Shown one piece after another: positions 6,958 to 15,492 of a DNA stretch of 26,971 nucleotides. Source of the stretch: an uncultured Clostridia bacterium (lineage in GTDB: Bacteria > Bacillota > Clostridia > Oscillospirales > Acutalibacteraceae); the NCBI GenBank assembly GCA_937888485.1, contig CALAQQ010000205.1, positions 1-26,971 of the forward strand, given 5' to 3'. Position 1 is the stretch's first letter, and every line of letters starts with the position of its first letter. The position numbers and the translations under genes are program-made. Under the pieces are notes generated by a model. It made no database searches, was not told the DNA's origin, and was given only the letters and a program-made list of their open reading frames with translations.

Positions 6958-7647
6958 ATGCTTGAAAATCTCAAACAAAAAGTATACGAAGCCAATCTTA
7001 AGCTTGTTGAATATAAGCTCGTTCTTTTCACATGGGGCAATGTTTCCCAAATCGACAGAGAAAGCGGTCTTGTTGTTATCAAACCTTCAGGCGTTGATTA
7101 CGATAAAATGACCCCCGATGATATGGTTGTTATGAACCTTGACGGTGAAAAGGTTGAAGGCAGACTCAATCCCTCCTCCGACACACCTACCCATCTTGAG
7201 CTTTACCGCCGTTTCCCCGGAATCGGAGGCGTTGCTCATACTCACTCAACCTTTGCGGTTTCATTTGCACAGGCAGCCGGTGAAATCCCCTGCTACGGCA
7301 CAACCCATGCAGATTTTGCATTCGGTGCAGTTCCCTGCACAAGAGACCTGACAAAAGAAGAAATCGAAGGCGAATACGAACTCAATACAGGCAAGGTTAT
7401 AGCCGAAACATTTGAAAACGGCAATATCGACTGCAACGCTGTTCCCGCTGTGCTTGTTCATTCCCACGGTCCCTTTACATGGGGTAAAGACGGAATGGAA
7501 GCCGCAAAAAATTCGGCAATCCTCGAAGAAGTTGCAAAAATGGCTTATCTGAGCAGAACCCTCGAAGCAAAGCCTGCAAGCGAAGATATCCGTAAAAAAC
7601 ATTATTACAGAAAACACGGTGCAGGCGCATATTACGGTCAGAAATAA
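6958..7647 (+). CDS. araD: L-ribulose-5-phosphate 4-epimerase
   Basis: This 229-residue class II aldolase-family enzyme interconverts L-ribulose 5-phosphate and D-xylulose 5-phosphate, the last step that brings L-arabinose (or L-ascorbate/L-xylulose routes) into the pentose phosphate pathway. The zinc ligands His94 and His96 (AHTHS) and His170 (HSHGPF) are present, as is Asp75 in the SSDTPTH loop. Asp119 (HADF) and a C-terminal Tyr226 match the catalytic Asp120 and Tyr229 of E. coli AraD as I recall them. N-terminal TWGNVSQIDRESG and KPSGVDYD are family hallmarks. AGGAG precedes the ATG. No araA or araB lies in the window, so either they are elsewhere or the operon serves another pentose or uronate route (UlaF/SgbE are close homologues). 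Confidence 0.9.
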   Translation: MLENLKQKVYEANLKLVEYKLVLFTWGNVSQIDRESGLVVIKPSGVDYDKMTPDDMVVMNLDGEKVEGRLNPSSDTPTHLELYRRFPGIGGVAHTHSTFAVSFAQAAGEIPCYGTTHADFAFGAVPCTRDLTKEEIEGEYELNTGKVIAETFENGNIDCNAVPAVLVHSHGPFTWGKDGMEAAKNSAILEEVAKMAYLSRTLEAKPASEDIRKKHYYRKHGAGAYYGQK

Positions 7648-7651
7648 TTTC

Positions 7652-7680
7652 TTGACATAACCGCGCATTATGTATAAAAT
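7652..7680 (+). promoter_or_regulatory. Sigma-A promoter of the zinc-ribbon membrane protein
   Basis: -35 TTGACA (7652-7657), a 17-nt spacer and -10 TAAAAT (7675-7680) begin only 5 nt after the araD stop. No terminator is visible between araD and this promoter, so the upstream operon may read through. Confidence 0.75.
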
Positions 7681-7709
7681 AGAAATATCATTTAAGAAGG
7701 TGTGTTTAT

Positions 7710-8462
7710 ATGGCTAAGTGTCCCAAATGCAACCGTAAACTTCATATATGGAACGTTAAGGCAGAATGTCCCGACTGCGGTGTCAACATTGCAAACTATG
7801 ACTGGGAAAACCGTCTTGAACAGGATGCAATCGAAGCGGAAAAGGCTTTTGCAAAGCTTCGCGAAACCTTAAAGAAATTTAAATATTCTTTCGTGGGTAC
7901 AAAGCTGAGAATTGCAAGAATTCCCATCAGCGTTCTTCCCCTTTTCTCGTTTCTTCTTCCTCTCGGAACTCTTTCGGTAGCACTTCCGTTCTTTGAGGAA
8001 AAGTTCTCACTCAACGCTATAACAATCGTTATGAACATACTCAATTTCGACATCGGAGGAATTTTCAAAGCTCCCTCCTCGGCAATCATCGGAGATGCGG
8101 CGCTTATGTTTATGCTCTCGCTTCTCTTCGTTGTCCTCAGCGCACTTTCGCTGCTTGTAAGCCTTGTTTTCCTTCTTCTCAACTTCAAGAAATTCAACAG
8201 TCTCGGTCTTTGCCTGACCAATTTTGTTGCAAGCGCCATGATGTTTGCAAGCGCATTCTGTTTCAACAATCTTTCAGGCATGATGGAAGCAAGCACTTTT
8301 GCGGATGCAGTAAGCTGTGCTCCGAGCTGGGGCATTTTCGTCAGCGGTGCTCTTTTCCTCGCATCGTCAGTAACAAACTTCCTTGTTTCAAGACAGAAAG
8401 TTATTCTCCCCGAAGATGATAAAAAAGAGGAAACTGAAGAAAAAGAAACTGTAAATGCATAA
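7710..8462 (+). CDS. Zinc-ribbon membrane protein of unknown function
   Basis: I do not recognise a named family. The 250-residue protein opens with a zinc-ribbon of two CxxC knuckles (C4/C7 and C20/C23; MAKCPKCNRK then AECPDCGVN). A charged, probably helical linker (about 30-60, rich in Glu/Lys) follows, then about four membrane helices (approximately 71-92, 127-158, 164-187 and 203-223). It ends in an acidic tail (EDDKKEETEEKE). The small ribbon should sit in the cytoplasm. Such zinc_ribbon_2 membrane proteins are common in Clostridia and mostly uncharacterised. AGAAGGTG (7695-7702) lies before the ATG, and the gene has its own promoter and terminator, so it is probably a single-gene unit. 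Confidence 0.75.
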   Translation: MAKCPKCNRKLHIWNVKAECPDCGVNIANYDWENRLEQDAIEAEKAFAKLRETLKKFKYSFVGTKLRIARIPISVLPLFSFLLPLGTLSVALPFFEEKFSLNAITIVMNILNFDIGGIFKAPSSAIIGDAALMFMLSLLFVVLSALSLLVSLVFLLLNFKKFNSLGLCLTNFVASAMMFASAFCFNNLSGMMEASTFADAVSCAPSWGIFVSGALFLASSVTNFLVSRQKVILPEDDKKEETEEKETVNA

Positions 8463-8467
8463 TAGTT

Positions 8468-8500
8468 AAAGCGGTTCGTTTATCGAGCCGCTTTTTGTTA
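8468..8500 (+). terminator. Terminator of the zinc-ribbon gene
   Basis: AAAGCGGTTCG (8468-8478) pairs with CGAGCCGCTTT (8484-8494) around a 5-nt loop, with one G-T wobble, followed by a short T tract. It starts 5 nt after the stop codon. Confidence 0.85.
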
Positions 8501-8510
8501 TATTTATATA

Positions 8511-8539
8511 TTGTTTTTTTGTAATAAATATGATATAAT
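8511..8539 (+). promoter_or_regulatory. Extended -10 promoter of the YgjV-family gene
   Basis: TTGTTT (8511-8516), a 17-nt spacer and the consensus extended -10 TGA-TATAAT (8531-8539). The expected start is near 8546, about 24 nt before the ATG. Confidence 0.7.
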
Positions 8540-8569
8540 ACAGCGAATTTTTAAGTTATCGGTGATAAT

Positions 8570-9076
8570 ATGACATATTACATAGGTCAGATTCTCGGCA
8601 TTATCGTTACAATCGGTGCGATACTGACAATGCAAATAAAAAACAAAAAACCGATGCTCATTGTTTCCGCTGTGGTAAATATGCTTTCGGCTCTGAATAT
8701 TCTCTTTCTCGACAAATTCAGCTCGGGTGTTATAATATGCCTTGTTGCTGTTTTTCAGATTATTGATTCTCTTTGGCATGAGAAAAAAGGCACTGAGGTT
8801 TCCCTTGCCGAAAAAATAATTTTCCTTGTGCTTTACGTTGCAGGCGGTGTTTTCGGATTCGAAAAACCGATTGATATTCTTTCGATTATCGCTGCAATCC
8901 TCTATATGCTTGCGATGTTCCAGAAAAAAGAACAGCATATCCGTCTTTTCCTTCTCGGCAACATGGCAACCTGGACAGTTTACCATACTGTTCTCGGTTC
9001 AACCGCTGTTTTTGCGCAGCTTGCAGGCATAATCTCCTCGCTTATCGCACTTTATCGCTACAGAAAATCCAAATAG
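8570..9076 (+). CDS. YgjV-family inner membrane protein
   Basis: This 168-residue protein is almost entirely hydrophobic, with about five to six membrane helices. It resembles the Imp-YgjV family of small bacterial inner-membrane proteins: an N-terminal QILGIIVTIGAILTMQIKNK segment, a middle LVAVFQIIDSLWHE and a C-terminal LFLLGNMATWTVYHTVLGS ending in a basic tail. The function of the family is not established. GGTGAT (8561-8566) precedes the ATG with 3 nt between, the local style of ribosome site. It has its own promoter; no clear terminator separates it from the next gene 52 nt downstream, so the pair may be cotranscribed. Confidence 0.65.
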   Translation: MTYYIGQILGIIVTIGAILTMQIKNKKPMLIVSAVVNMLSALNILFLDKFSSGVIICLVAVFQIIDSLWHEKKGTEVSLAEKIIFLVLYVAGGVFGFEKPIDILSIIAAILYMLAMFQKKEQHIRLFLLGNMATWTVYHTVLGSTAVFAQLAGIISSLIALYRYRKSK

Positions 9077-9128
9077 ACATCCGTTACATATACTGTTAAT
9101 ATAATCCGTTCTGAGGAAGGTATATAAT

Positions 9129-10055
9129 ATGATTTGCAATACAATTCTTGATGCAATCGGCGAAACACCGATTATCCGACTCCGCAACATGGTCGAGGAA
9201 GATTCCGCGGAGATTCTTGTTAAATTTGAAGGTCTGAACGTTGGCGGTTCAATCAAAACGCGAACAGCCATGAACATGATAAAAGATGCAGAAGAACGCG
9301 GTCTTGTAAATTCCGACTCGATTATCGTTGAACCCACAAGCGGTAATCAGGGCATCGGTCTTGCACTTGTAGGTGCAGTAAAAGGCTATAAAGTTAAAAT
9401 TATCATGCCCGACTCCGTAAGCGAAGAACGCAGAAAACTCGTTGAGCACTACGGCGCAGAGGTTATTCTCATTCATGATGACGGCAACATCGGTCTTTGT
9501 ATTGAAAAATGTCTTGAACTTGCCCTTAAAATGAGGGAAGAAGACCCCAGAGTTTTCGTTCCTCAGCAGTTTGAAAACCCTGCAAACCTTGAAATTCAGC
9601 GTATCGGTTCGGGCAGAGAAATTCTTGAACAGGTTGGTAAACCTATCCACGGATTCTGTTCGGGAATCGGTACGGGCGGTACAATAACAGGTATCGGCGA
9701 AGTTCTCAAGGAAGCAAATCCCGACATCACTATCTGGGCGGTTGAACCTGAAAACGCCGCTATCCTTTCGGGCGGTTCAATCGGAACTCATGTTCAGATG
9801 GGTATCGGTGACGGAATCATTCCCGAAATTCTCAACCTTGAAATTTTCAACGATGTCTGCATCATCAATGACAACGAAGCTCTGCAGGCTTCAAAAGACC
9901 TTGCTTCCAAGGAAGGCATCATGTGCGGTATCAGCAGCGGAACAAACGTTGCGGCGGCAATGAAGCTTGCAAAGAAGCTCGGAAAAGGCAAAACAGTTGT
10001 CACCGTTCTCCCCGACACAGCAGAGAGATATTTCTCAACTCCCCTTTTTGAATAA
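9129..10055 (+). CDS. Cysteine synthase family PLP-dependent enzyme
   Basis: This 308-residue fold-type II PLP enzyme has the usual length of O-acetylserine sulfhydrylase. Lys43 in GGSIKTR is the Schiff-base lysine, TSGNQG (70-75) is the substrate loop, GTGGTITG (181-188) is the phosphate-binding loop and GISSGTN (267-273) carries the serine that contacts the pyridine nitrogen. The lysine motif is KTR instead of the usual KDR, the substrate loop is TSGNQG rather than TSGNTG, and NLEIQRIGSG replaces the common NP..H..TTG. So it may be a divergent CysK or use another beta-replacement reaction, as SbnA or diaminopropionate synthases do. GAGGAAGG (9113-9120) precedes the ATG; a TATAAT lies at 9100-9105 but no matching -35 was found. 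The substrate call is uncertain, the family is not. Confidence 0.85.
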   Translation: MICNTILDAIGETPIIRLRNMVEEDSAEILVKFEGLNVGGSIKTRTAMNMIKDAEERGLVNSDSIIVEPTSGNQGIGLALVGAVKGYKVKIIMPDSVSEERRKLVEHYGAEVILIHDDGNIGLCIEKCLELALKMREEDPRVFVPQQFENPANLEIQRIGSGREILEQVGKPIHGFCSGIGTGGTITGIGEVLKEANPDITIWAVEPENAAILSGGSIGTHVQMGIGDGIIPEILNLEIFNDVCIINDNEALQASKDLASKEGIMCGISSGTNVAAAMKLAKKLGKGKTVVTVLPDTAERYFSTPLFE

Positions 10056-10060
10056 AAATC

Positions 10061-10093
10061 AAGGCTTGTACGGACAAAATCCGTGCAAGCCTT
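10061..10093. terminator. Bidirectional terminator between the PLP enzyme gene and ddh
   Basis: A 14-bp stem, AAGGCTTGTACGGA (10061-10074) with TCCGTGCAAGCCTT (10080-10093), encloses CAAAA. Rightward it is followed by TTTATTAT, leftward by GATTTTTATTC. It begins 5 nt after one stop codon and 4 nt from the other. Confidence 0.9.
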
Positions 10094-10097
10094 TTTA

Positions 10098-11084
10098 TTA
10101 TAACAATCTCTTGCGAAGGTCTTCGGCACTTTCCGAAGAGAGATATGCGGGAGGAATGTCAAACATCGTTTTGCATCCCGTCATGCCTTCGTTTTTCATA
10201 CGGTATGCCGCCCTTGCGCACGCAGCGATAACACTTGATGTGAATTCGGGGTTTGAATCAAGCTTAAGGCTGTATTCGATAACGTGGTTGTGTTCATCAT
10301 TCCAACCCGTTTTGCCCGTTCTGATAACAAATCCGCCATGCGGAATTCCGCTGTGGTCACGGACAAGCTCTTCCTTTGAAATGAAATGAACAATCGTGTT
10401 ATAATCTGCGAAATAGTTCGGCATATTTACGATTTCGCTCTCGATTCTTTCTTTGTCTGCGCCATCTTCGGCAACAACAAAACATTCTCTGATATGCTTG
10501 TCACGAACGGAAAGCTCGGGATTTGAGCCGCTTCTGACTGCATTAAGTGCCGCATCAACGGGAATTGTATACTGCTTTGCATCGGCAACTCCGTCAATTC
10601 TTCTGATTGCATCGGAATGACCCTGGCTGACGCCCTTGCCCCAGAAAGTATAGTCGTTTCCGTCGGGAAGGATTGCATTCGCATAAAGTCGGCTGAGGGA
10701 AAACATACCGGGATCCCATCCGCATGAAATAACGGCGATATTTTTACCCTCCTTTGCCGCCGCATCAACGGCTGCAAAATGCTCGGGAATCTTTGCATGA
10801 GTATCAAAGCTGTCAACAACGGTGAAATGCTTTGCAAATTCGGGTGTCTGCACAGGAAGGTCGGTTGCACTTCCGCCGCAGAGAATAAGAACATCAATTT
10901 TATCGGTGAAATTCAGAACTTCATCAACATGATAAACCTTTGCGGTTTCTGTCAATATTTTAACGGTTTCGGGGTTTCTGCGTGAAAAAACCGCAACGAG
11001 TTCAAGGTCGCTGTTCTTCTTAACGGCGCACTCGATACCTCTGCCGAGATTTCCGTAACCCATAATTCCTATACGAATACTCAT
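10098..11084 (-). CDS. ddh: meso-Diaminopimelate dehydrogenase
   Basis: This 328-residue NADPH enzyme makes meso-2,6-diaminopimelate directly from tetrahydrodipicolinate and ammonia, for lysine and peptidoglycan synthesis in the cytoplasm. It has the N-terminal Rossmann motif (IRIGIMGYGNLGRG, residues 3-16) and the family segments VVDSFDTHAKIPEH, SCGWDPGMFSLSR and TFWGKGVSQGHSDAIRRIDG. The length is close to the C. glutamicum enzyme of about 320 residues. ATG at 11084 is the start, because AAGGAG lies 9 nt upstream on the minus strand. A longer frame from 11114 would put that ribosome site inside the gene. The gene is monocistronic and convergent with the cysteine-synthase-like gene. Confidence 0.95.
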   Translation of the reverse strand: MSIRIGIMGYGNLGRGIECAVKKNSDLELVAVFSRRNPETVKILTETAKVYHVDEVLNFTDKIDVLILCGGSATDLPVQTPEFAKHFTVVDSFDTHAKIPEHFAAVDAAAKEGKNIAVISCGWDPGMFSLSRLYANAILPDGNDYTFWGKGVSQGHSDAIRRIDGVADAKQYTIPVDAALNAVRSGSNPELSVRDKHIRECFVVAEDGADKERIESEIVNMPNYFADYNTIVHFISKEELVRDHSGIPHGGFVIRTGKTGWNDEHNHVIEYSLKLDSNPEFTSSVIAACARAAYRMKNEGMTGCKTMFDIPPAYLSSESAEDLRKRLL

Positions 11085-11124
11085 TTTTATCCACTCCTTA
11101 TGAATAACATTCATATGATTTGCA

Positions 11125-11133
11125 ATTATAACA
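11125..11133 (-). promoter_or_regulatory. Extended -10 element of ddh
   Basis: On the minus strand TGT-TATAAT is a consensus extended -10, with an expected start near 11118. The -35 region is AT-rich without a clear hexamer. Confidence 0.55.
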
Positions 11134-11223
11134 CAGTTTTTTTTAAATTGATATAAATATTTTTCAAAAATTTTATAATAAAAAGGGATGAATTTTTGTA
11201 TAAAGTATGATATATTTATGATG

Positions 11224-11229
11224 TATAAT
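11224..11229 (+). promoter_or_regulatory. Candidate -10 box of the topB operon
   Basis: A consensus TATAAT lies 39 nt before the topB start in AT-rich DNA. I find no good -35 at 16-18 nt, so the call is weak. The 183-nt gap between ddh and topB otherwise holds only AT-rich sequence and the ddh promoter. Confidence 0.35.
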
Positions 11230-11267
11230 TATGTTTACAATCACAACCACGAAACGGAGAGATTTTT

Positions 11268-13445
11268 TTGGCAAAAACTCTTGTTTTAACCGAAAAGCCG
11301 TCTGTTGCAAGGGATATTGCCCGAGTGCTCGGATGCAAGAAAAATGGCAACGGCTGTATCATCGGCGATAAATATATCATAACATGGGCGCTGGGTCATC
11401 TCGTAACTCTCGCGGACCCCGAAGCCTATGACAATAAATATAAAACCTGGCGCATGGAAGATTTGCCCATGCTGCCTCAGAATATGAAGCTTGTTGTTAT
11501 CGGTCAGACCTCGAAGCAATTCAAGGCTGTCAGCTCTCTTCTTTCAAGCAGCGAGATCGATAAGGTTGTTATTGCAACCGACGCAGGGCGCGAGGGCGAA
11601 TTGGTTGCACGATGGATTATCAAAAAGGCAAATTGCAGAAAGCCCATGCTCCGCCTCTGGATTTCTTCACAGACCGACAAGGCAATCCGCGAAGGCTTTG
11701 CCGCACTAAAGTCGGCTTCACAGTACGACAATCTCTATAAAAGTGCACAGTGCAGAGCTGAAGCTGACTGGCTCATCGGTCTTAACGTCAGCCGTGCACT
11801 CACCTGCAAGCATAATGCACAGCTTTCAGCAGGCAGAGTGCAGACTCCGACCCTTGCAATGATAGTCAAGCGTGAGGAGGAAATTCTGAAATTCAGACCC
11901 AAGGATTATTTCACCGTCAAAGCGGATTTTGAAGGTTTTTCGGCGATTTACAAGGATTCACGCAACCAGGCAAGATTCTTTGATGCCGCCGATGCGCAGG
12001 CTGTTGCAGATGCGGTAAAGGGTCAGCGAGGCTCTCTTTCCGAGGTTAAAAAAACCTATAAATTCAAAGCTCCCCCCGCAGCCTATGACCTCACTGAGCT
12101 TCAGAGAGATGCTAACAAAAAATACGGCTATTCCGCAAAGCAGACTCTTTCACTCATGCAGAGCCTTTACGAAACTCATAAGCTTCTCACATATCCGAGA
12201 ACGGATTCAAGATATATAACAAAAGACGTTGCCGCAACCCTTCCCGAAAGGCTGCGCGCAATTGCAATCGGACCGTATAAAGATTTTGCAAATGCGGTTC
12301 TCCGTTCAAAGCCGATCCCGACAAAATATATCGTCAACGATGCAAAAGTCACCGACCATCACGCAATCATTCCCACCGAGCAGTACGTTGACCTTAACAA
12401 ACTCACCCGTGAAGAAAGGCATATCTATGATTTGGTAGTGCGCCGTTTTCTCGCGGTGCTCAGTGCACCGTTTGAATATGACGAAATGCAGGTAACGGTT
12501 ACAATCGGCAAGCACAGATTCTATACAAAGGGTCAGGCTGTCAAATCTGCGGGCTGGAAAGCGCTCTATGATTCATCGCTTTCCGAGGATGATGACGGCG
12601 ACGATGACGTTGTTTCGCAGCAGCTTCCCGCTCTTTCACAGGGTCAGCCCGTATTTCCGAAGGGCATCAGAATCGTTGCGGGCAAAACAACTCCCCCTGC
12701 AAGATATACCGAAGCAACCCTTCTTTCCGCCATGGAAAATCCGACGGGTCAGGTTGACGACGGCTCACTCAAGGATGCCCTCAAAACCGCAGGCGGTCTG
12801 GGTACGCCCGCAACAAGAGCCGACATCATCGAAAAGCTCTTCGATTCATTCTGCGTTGAACGCAGGGGAAAAGAGATTTTCCCGACTTCAAAGGGCAAAC
12901 AGCTCATCGAAATCGTTCCGCCCGACCTCAAATCGGCAGAGCTTACCGCAAGATGGGAGCAGAGGCTCTCGCTTATCGCAAAAGGAAGCGCCGACAACAA
13001 AAAGTTCATCGAAGAAATGCGCTCATATGCATCAGCTCTCGTTTCGTCCGTCAAATCGGGCGATGCAAAATACAGACACGACAACATGACCCGCGAAGTC
13101 TGCCCCGAATGCGGTAAATATCTTCTTGAGGTCAACGGCAAAAAGGGTAAAATGCTCGTTTGTCAGGATAGAGAATGCGGCTACCGCAAGAGCATTTCCG
13201 TTGTTACAAATGCAAGATGCCCCGAATGCCATAAAAAACTCGAAATGCGCGGCGAAGGCGATAAAAAAGCCTTCTTCTGCGTCTGCGGCTACAGAGAAAA
13301 ACTCACCGACTTCGAAAAAAGAAAAGAAAGCTCGGGTGCAGGCAAAAGGGATGTTGCAAAATACATGCAGCAGCAGTCAAAACAAAAAACTGCAAGCAAT
13401 CCCCTTGCAGACCAGCTTGCAAAATGGATGGAGGAAAACAAATGA
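11268..13445 (+). CDS. topB: DNA topoisomerase III
   Basis: This 725-residue type IA topoisomerase passes and decatenates single strands of DNA. The Toprim domain starts at the N-terminus (VLTEKPSVARDIA, residues 5-17), and TDAGREGE at 104-111 holds the metal-binding acids. The strand-cleaving tyrosine is Tyr309 in LLTYPRTDSRY. Two zinc ribbons follow near the C-terminus: CPECGKYL with CQDRECGYRKS, and CPECHKKL with CVCGYREK. The start is TTG, supported by CGGAGAG (11255-11261) ahead of it and by the conserved MAKTLVLTEKPS beginning. Conjugative elements often carry topB, but the neighbours here are ordinary chromosomal genes with no relaxase or integrase. The stop overlaps the next start by ATGA. 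Confidence 0.95.
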   Translation: MAKTLVLTEKPSVARDIARVLGCKKNGNGCIIGDKYIITWALGHLVTLADPEAYDNKYKTWRMEDLPMLPQNMKLVVIGQTSKQFKAVSSLLSSSEIDKVVIATDAGREGELVARWIIKKANCRKPMLRLWISSQTDKAIREGFAALKSASQYDNLYKSAQCRAEADWLIGLNVSRALTCKHNAQLSAGRVQTPTLAMIVKREEEILKFRPKDYFTVKADFEGFSAIYKDSRNQARFFDAADAQAVADAVKGQRGSLSEVKKTYKFKAPPAAYDLTELQRDANKKYGYSAKQTLSLMQSLYETHKLLTYPRTDSRYITKDVAATLPERLRAIAIGPYKDFANAVLRSKPIPTKYIVNDAKVTDHHAIIPTEQYVDLNKLTREERHIYDLVVRRFLAVLSAPFEYDEMQVTVTIGKHRFYTKGQAVKSAGWKALYDSSLSEDDDGDDDVVSQQLPALSQGQPVFPKGIRIVAGKTTPPARYTEATLLSAMENPTGQVDDGSLKDALKTAGGLGTPATRADIIEKLFDSFCVERRGKEIFPTSKGKQLIEIVPPDLKSAELTARWEQRLSLIAKGSADNKKFIEEMRSYASALVSSVKSGDAKYRHDNMTREVCPECGKYLLEVNGKKGKMLVCQDRECGYRKSISVVTNARCPECHKKLEMRGEGDKKAFFCVCGYREKLTDFEKRKESSGAGKRDVAKYMQQQSKQKTASNPLADQLAKWMEENK

Positions 13446-15064
13446 AGCGTTTTCTCGCTTTAGCGTTGGCAATCTTAATGATATTCTCGCTTGCCTCATG
13501 CTCCGATGACGGCATGGGCGGGTCGATATCCTATGCCCTCGACGCTTCGCCATCAACCCTTGATCCGCAGTATGCAGGTGATACTTCGGCACAGATTGTT
13601 ATCAATAACATCTTTGAGGGTCTTGTCCGGGTTAACGGAAACGGCGAAATTCTTCCCGGAATTGCAGAAAGCTGGGAGATATCTCCCGACGGTCTGACTT
13701 ATACTTTCAGACTTAAGCAGGACACAAAATGGAAATGTCCGAATGCCATAAAAAAGGAATTCGGCGAAGACTTCTATAACAAATTCAATGTTGCGCCCGT
13801 AACTGCTCATGACTTTGTTTTTTCAATGCAGAGAGCAGTTTCTCCCGAAATAAATTCATCGCTTGCCCACCGTCTTTTTGCAATAGTCAATGCAACGGAG
13901 ATTTATTCGGGGAAGCTCGATGTTTCTTCGCTCGGAGTTGCCGCACAGGATGACTATACTCTTATTGTCAATCTCCGCGAAAAATGCGATGATATGCTTG
14001 AACGCCTCAGCGAAAGCGTTTTCATGCCGTGCAACAAGGATTTTTATGATGCCATGAACGGCAGGTACGGTCTGACATATAAGCATATACTTTGCAACGG
14101 ACCTTTTTATATCACCGCATGGGACTCATCATCACAGCTCATCATCAGAAAAAACAGCGAATATATCAAGGCAGAAGACGTTATTCCCTCATCGGTTGTT
14201 TTCAGTTTTATTTCTGATTTGAAAACAGTTGTCAATAAGCTTGAAGCTCAGGCACTCAGCGCAGCACTCCTGCCGCCCGACTGCAAAACTCCCGAAAACA
14301 CTGTTGTTACCGGTGAAAATCAAAATTCGGTTTACGGATTTATATTCAACTGTTCGGATTCAAACCTTAAGAATACAAACCTCCGCAGAGCACTCTGCTC
14401 ATCAATCAACAGAAGTCTTTTTGAGTTTGAAGGCATAAACGGAACGGCACAGACAGGTTTTGTTCCGAAAAGCTGTTCAGCCGGAAGTCTTAATTACAGA
14501 GCTGCTGTCGGTTCACAGACCCCCGAAATTGTCTATAACAAAGACGCCGCAACCTCTCTCTGGAACAAAGGTCTTTCCGAGCTCGGAACAAGCAAGGTCA
14601 ATATAACCGTTCTCTGTCCCGAGGCTCTTGATTCCGCAGTACGCCGTCAGCTCCAGATATGGCAGCAGGCTATGGGTATCAGTCTCGCCGCTACAATAGA
14701 AAACGCAACCGCCGAAGAAATAACCGATGCTGTTGCAAAAGGGAACTTCCAGATTGCACTCTCGGGATTGGAATCCGAAGACAAAAGCGCAGTTGACTTC
14801 TTTGCATCACTTGAAGGCGGCAGCATTTTCCGCTTCAAATCGGAAGAATACGGTCTTATAATTGACCGTCTTGTTCAGGTTGAAGACGACAGTGAGCTTT
14901 TAGGAGGATGTTTCACCGCAGAAAACTTCATTCTTCAACAAGGAATCTGCTATCCCCTCTGTTCACGTTCAAGCCGTTTTGTTACCGCAGAGGATGTTGA
15001 AGGAATAACAATCAACGGCTCGGAAAACACTGTTTCATTCATCAGTGCAAAGAGGTACGACTGA
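13442..15064 (+). CDS. Oligopeptide-type ABC transporter substrate-binding lipoprotein
   Basis: This 540-residue protein belongs to solute-binding family 5 (OppA/DppA/NikA). The signal peptide has lipobox LASC with Cys20 (ALALAILMIFSLASC), so it should be a lipoprotein on the outer face of the membrane. The family start LDASPSTLDPQYAGD is followed by IFEGLVRVNGNGEILPGIAESWEISPDGLTYTF..L, the usual SBP_bac_5 pattern. Such proteins deliver peptides or similar ligands to a permease, but no permease or ATPase gene is nearby, so it is an orphan that would need a distant partner or do something else. GGAGG (13430-13434) inside topB drives the ATG at 13442, which overlaps the topB stop by 4 nt, so translation is coupled. 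Confidence 0.88.
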   Translation: MKRFLALALAILMIFSLASCSDDGMGGSISYALDASPSTLDPQYAGDTSAQIVINNIFEGLVRVNGNGEILPGIAESWEISPDGLTYTFRLKQDTKWKCPNAIKKEFGEDFYNKFNVAPVTAHDFVFSMQRAVSPEINSSLAHRLFAIVNATEIYSGKLDVSSLGVAAQDDYTLIVNLREKCDDMLERLSESVFMPCNKDFYDAMNGRYGLTYKHILCNGPFYITAWDSSSQLIIRKNSEYIKAEDVIPSSVVFSFISDLKTVVNKLEAQALSAALLPPDCKTPENTVVTGENQNSVYGFIFNCSDSNLKNTNLRRALCSSINRSLFEFEGINGTAQTGFVPKSCSAGSLNYRAAVGSQTPEIVYNKDAATSLWNKGLSELGTSKVNITVLCPEALDSAVRRQLQIWQQAMGISLAATIENATAEEITDAVAKGNFQIALSGLESEDKSAVDFFASLEGGSIFRFKSEEYGLIIDRLVQVEDDSELLGGCFTAENFILQQGICYPLCSRSSRFVTAEDVEGITINGSENTVSFISAKRYD

Positions 15065-15492
15065 TGAAAACCGATAAAAAAAACATTATTTCATGGATTG
15101 CGGTTTTGCTCTGCATGGCAGTTATATTCATTTTGTCTGCACAGACTGCCGATGAATCACAAAGTCTGAGCGACAGATTCATAATAATCTTCGGTCTTGA
15201 ACTCAGCAGTGATTTTGTCAGAACCTGCGCTCATTTTCTTGAATACGCAGGGCTTTCCGTACTCGTTTACAATGCACTTTACAGGTCATTCTGCTGTACA
15301 AAACCCGTTCTTTCGGTTGCTGTGTCAGCAATATACGCAGTCACCGATGAAATTCATCAGCTCTTTGTTGAAGGGCGTGCATTCCAGATTTCGGATATAT
15401 TAATCGATTCTGCAGGCGCTGTATCCGGTGTAACTGTACTGAGCATAATAATATTTGTTTACACAAAAATAAAGAGGAGGAAACAAGCATGA
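15064..15492 (+). CDS. VanZ-like membrane protein
   Basis: This 142-residue protein has about four membrane helices and the VanZ-like pattern: FILSAQTADESQSLS after helix 1, the RTCAHFLEYAGL segment carrying the conserved H-x2-E-Y, TDEIHQLFVEGRAFQISDILID with the conserved D-E-x-H-Q and R-x-x-x-x-D residues, and a final helix. VanZ itself gives low-level teicoplanin resistance, but most VanZ-like proteins have no known role and this one should not be read as a resistance gene. It starts on the last base of the stop codon of the binding-protein gene (TGATG) and overlaps the next start by 4 nt, so it lies inside a coupled four-gene unit. Confidence 0.85.
   Translation: MKTDKKNIISWIAVLLCMAVIFILSAQTADESQSLSDRFIIIFGLELSSDFVRTCAHFLEYAGLSVLVYNALYRSFCCTKPVLSVAVSAIYAVTDEIHQLFVEGRAFQISDILIDSAGAVSGVTVLSIIIFVYTKIKRRKQA

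Noticed and set aside
11268..13445. topB as the mark of an integrative conjugative element
   Set aside because: No relaxase, integrase, type IV secretion gene or attachment repeat is nearby, and the flanks are ordinary chromosomal genes.
15064..15492. VanZ-like protein as an antibiotic resistance gene
   Set aside because: No other van genes are present, and most VanZ-like proteins are unrelated to glycopeptide resistance.
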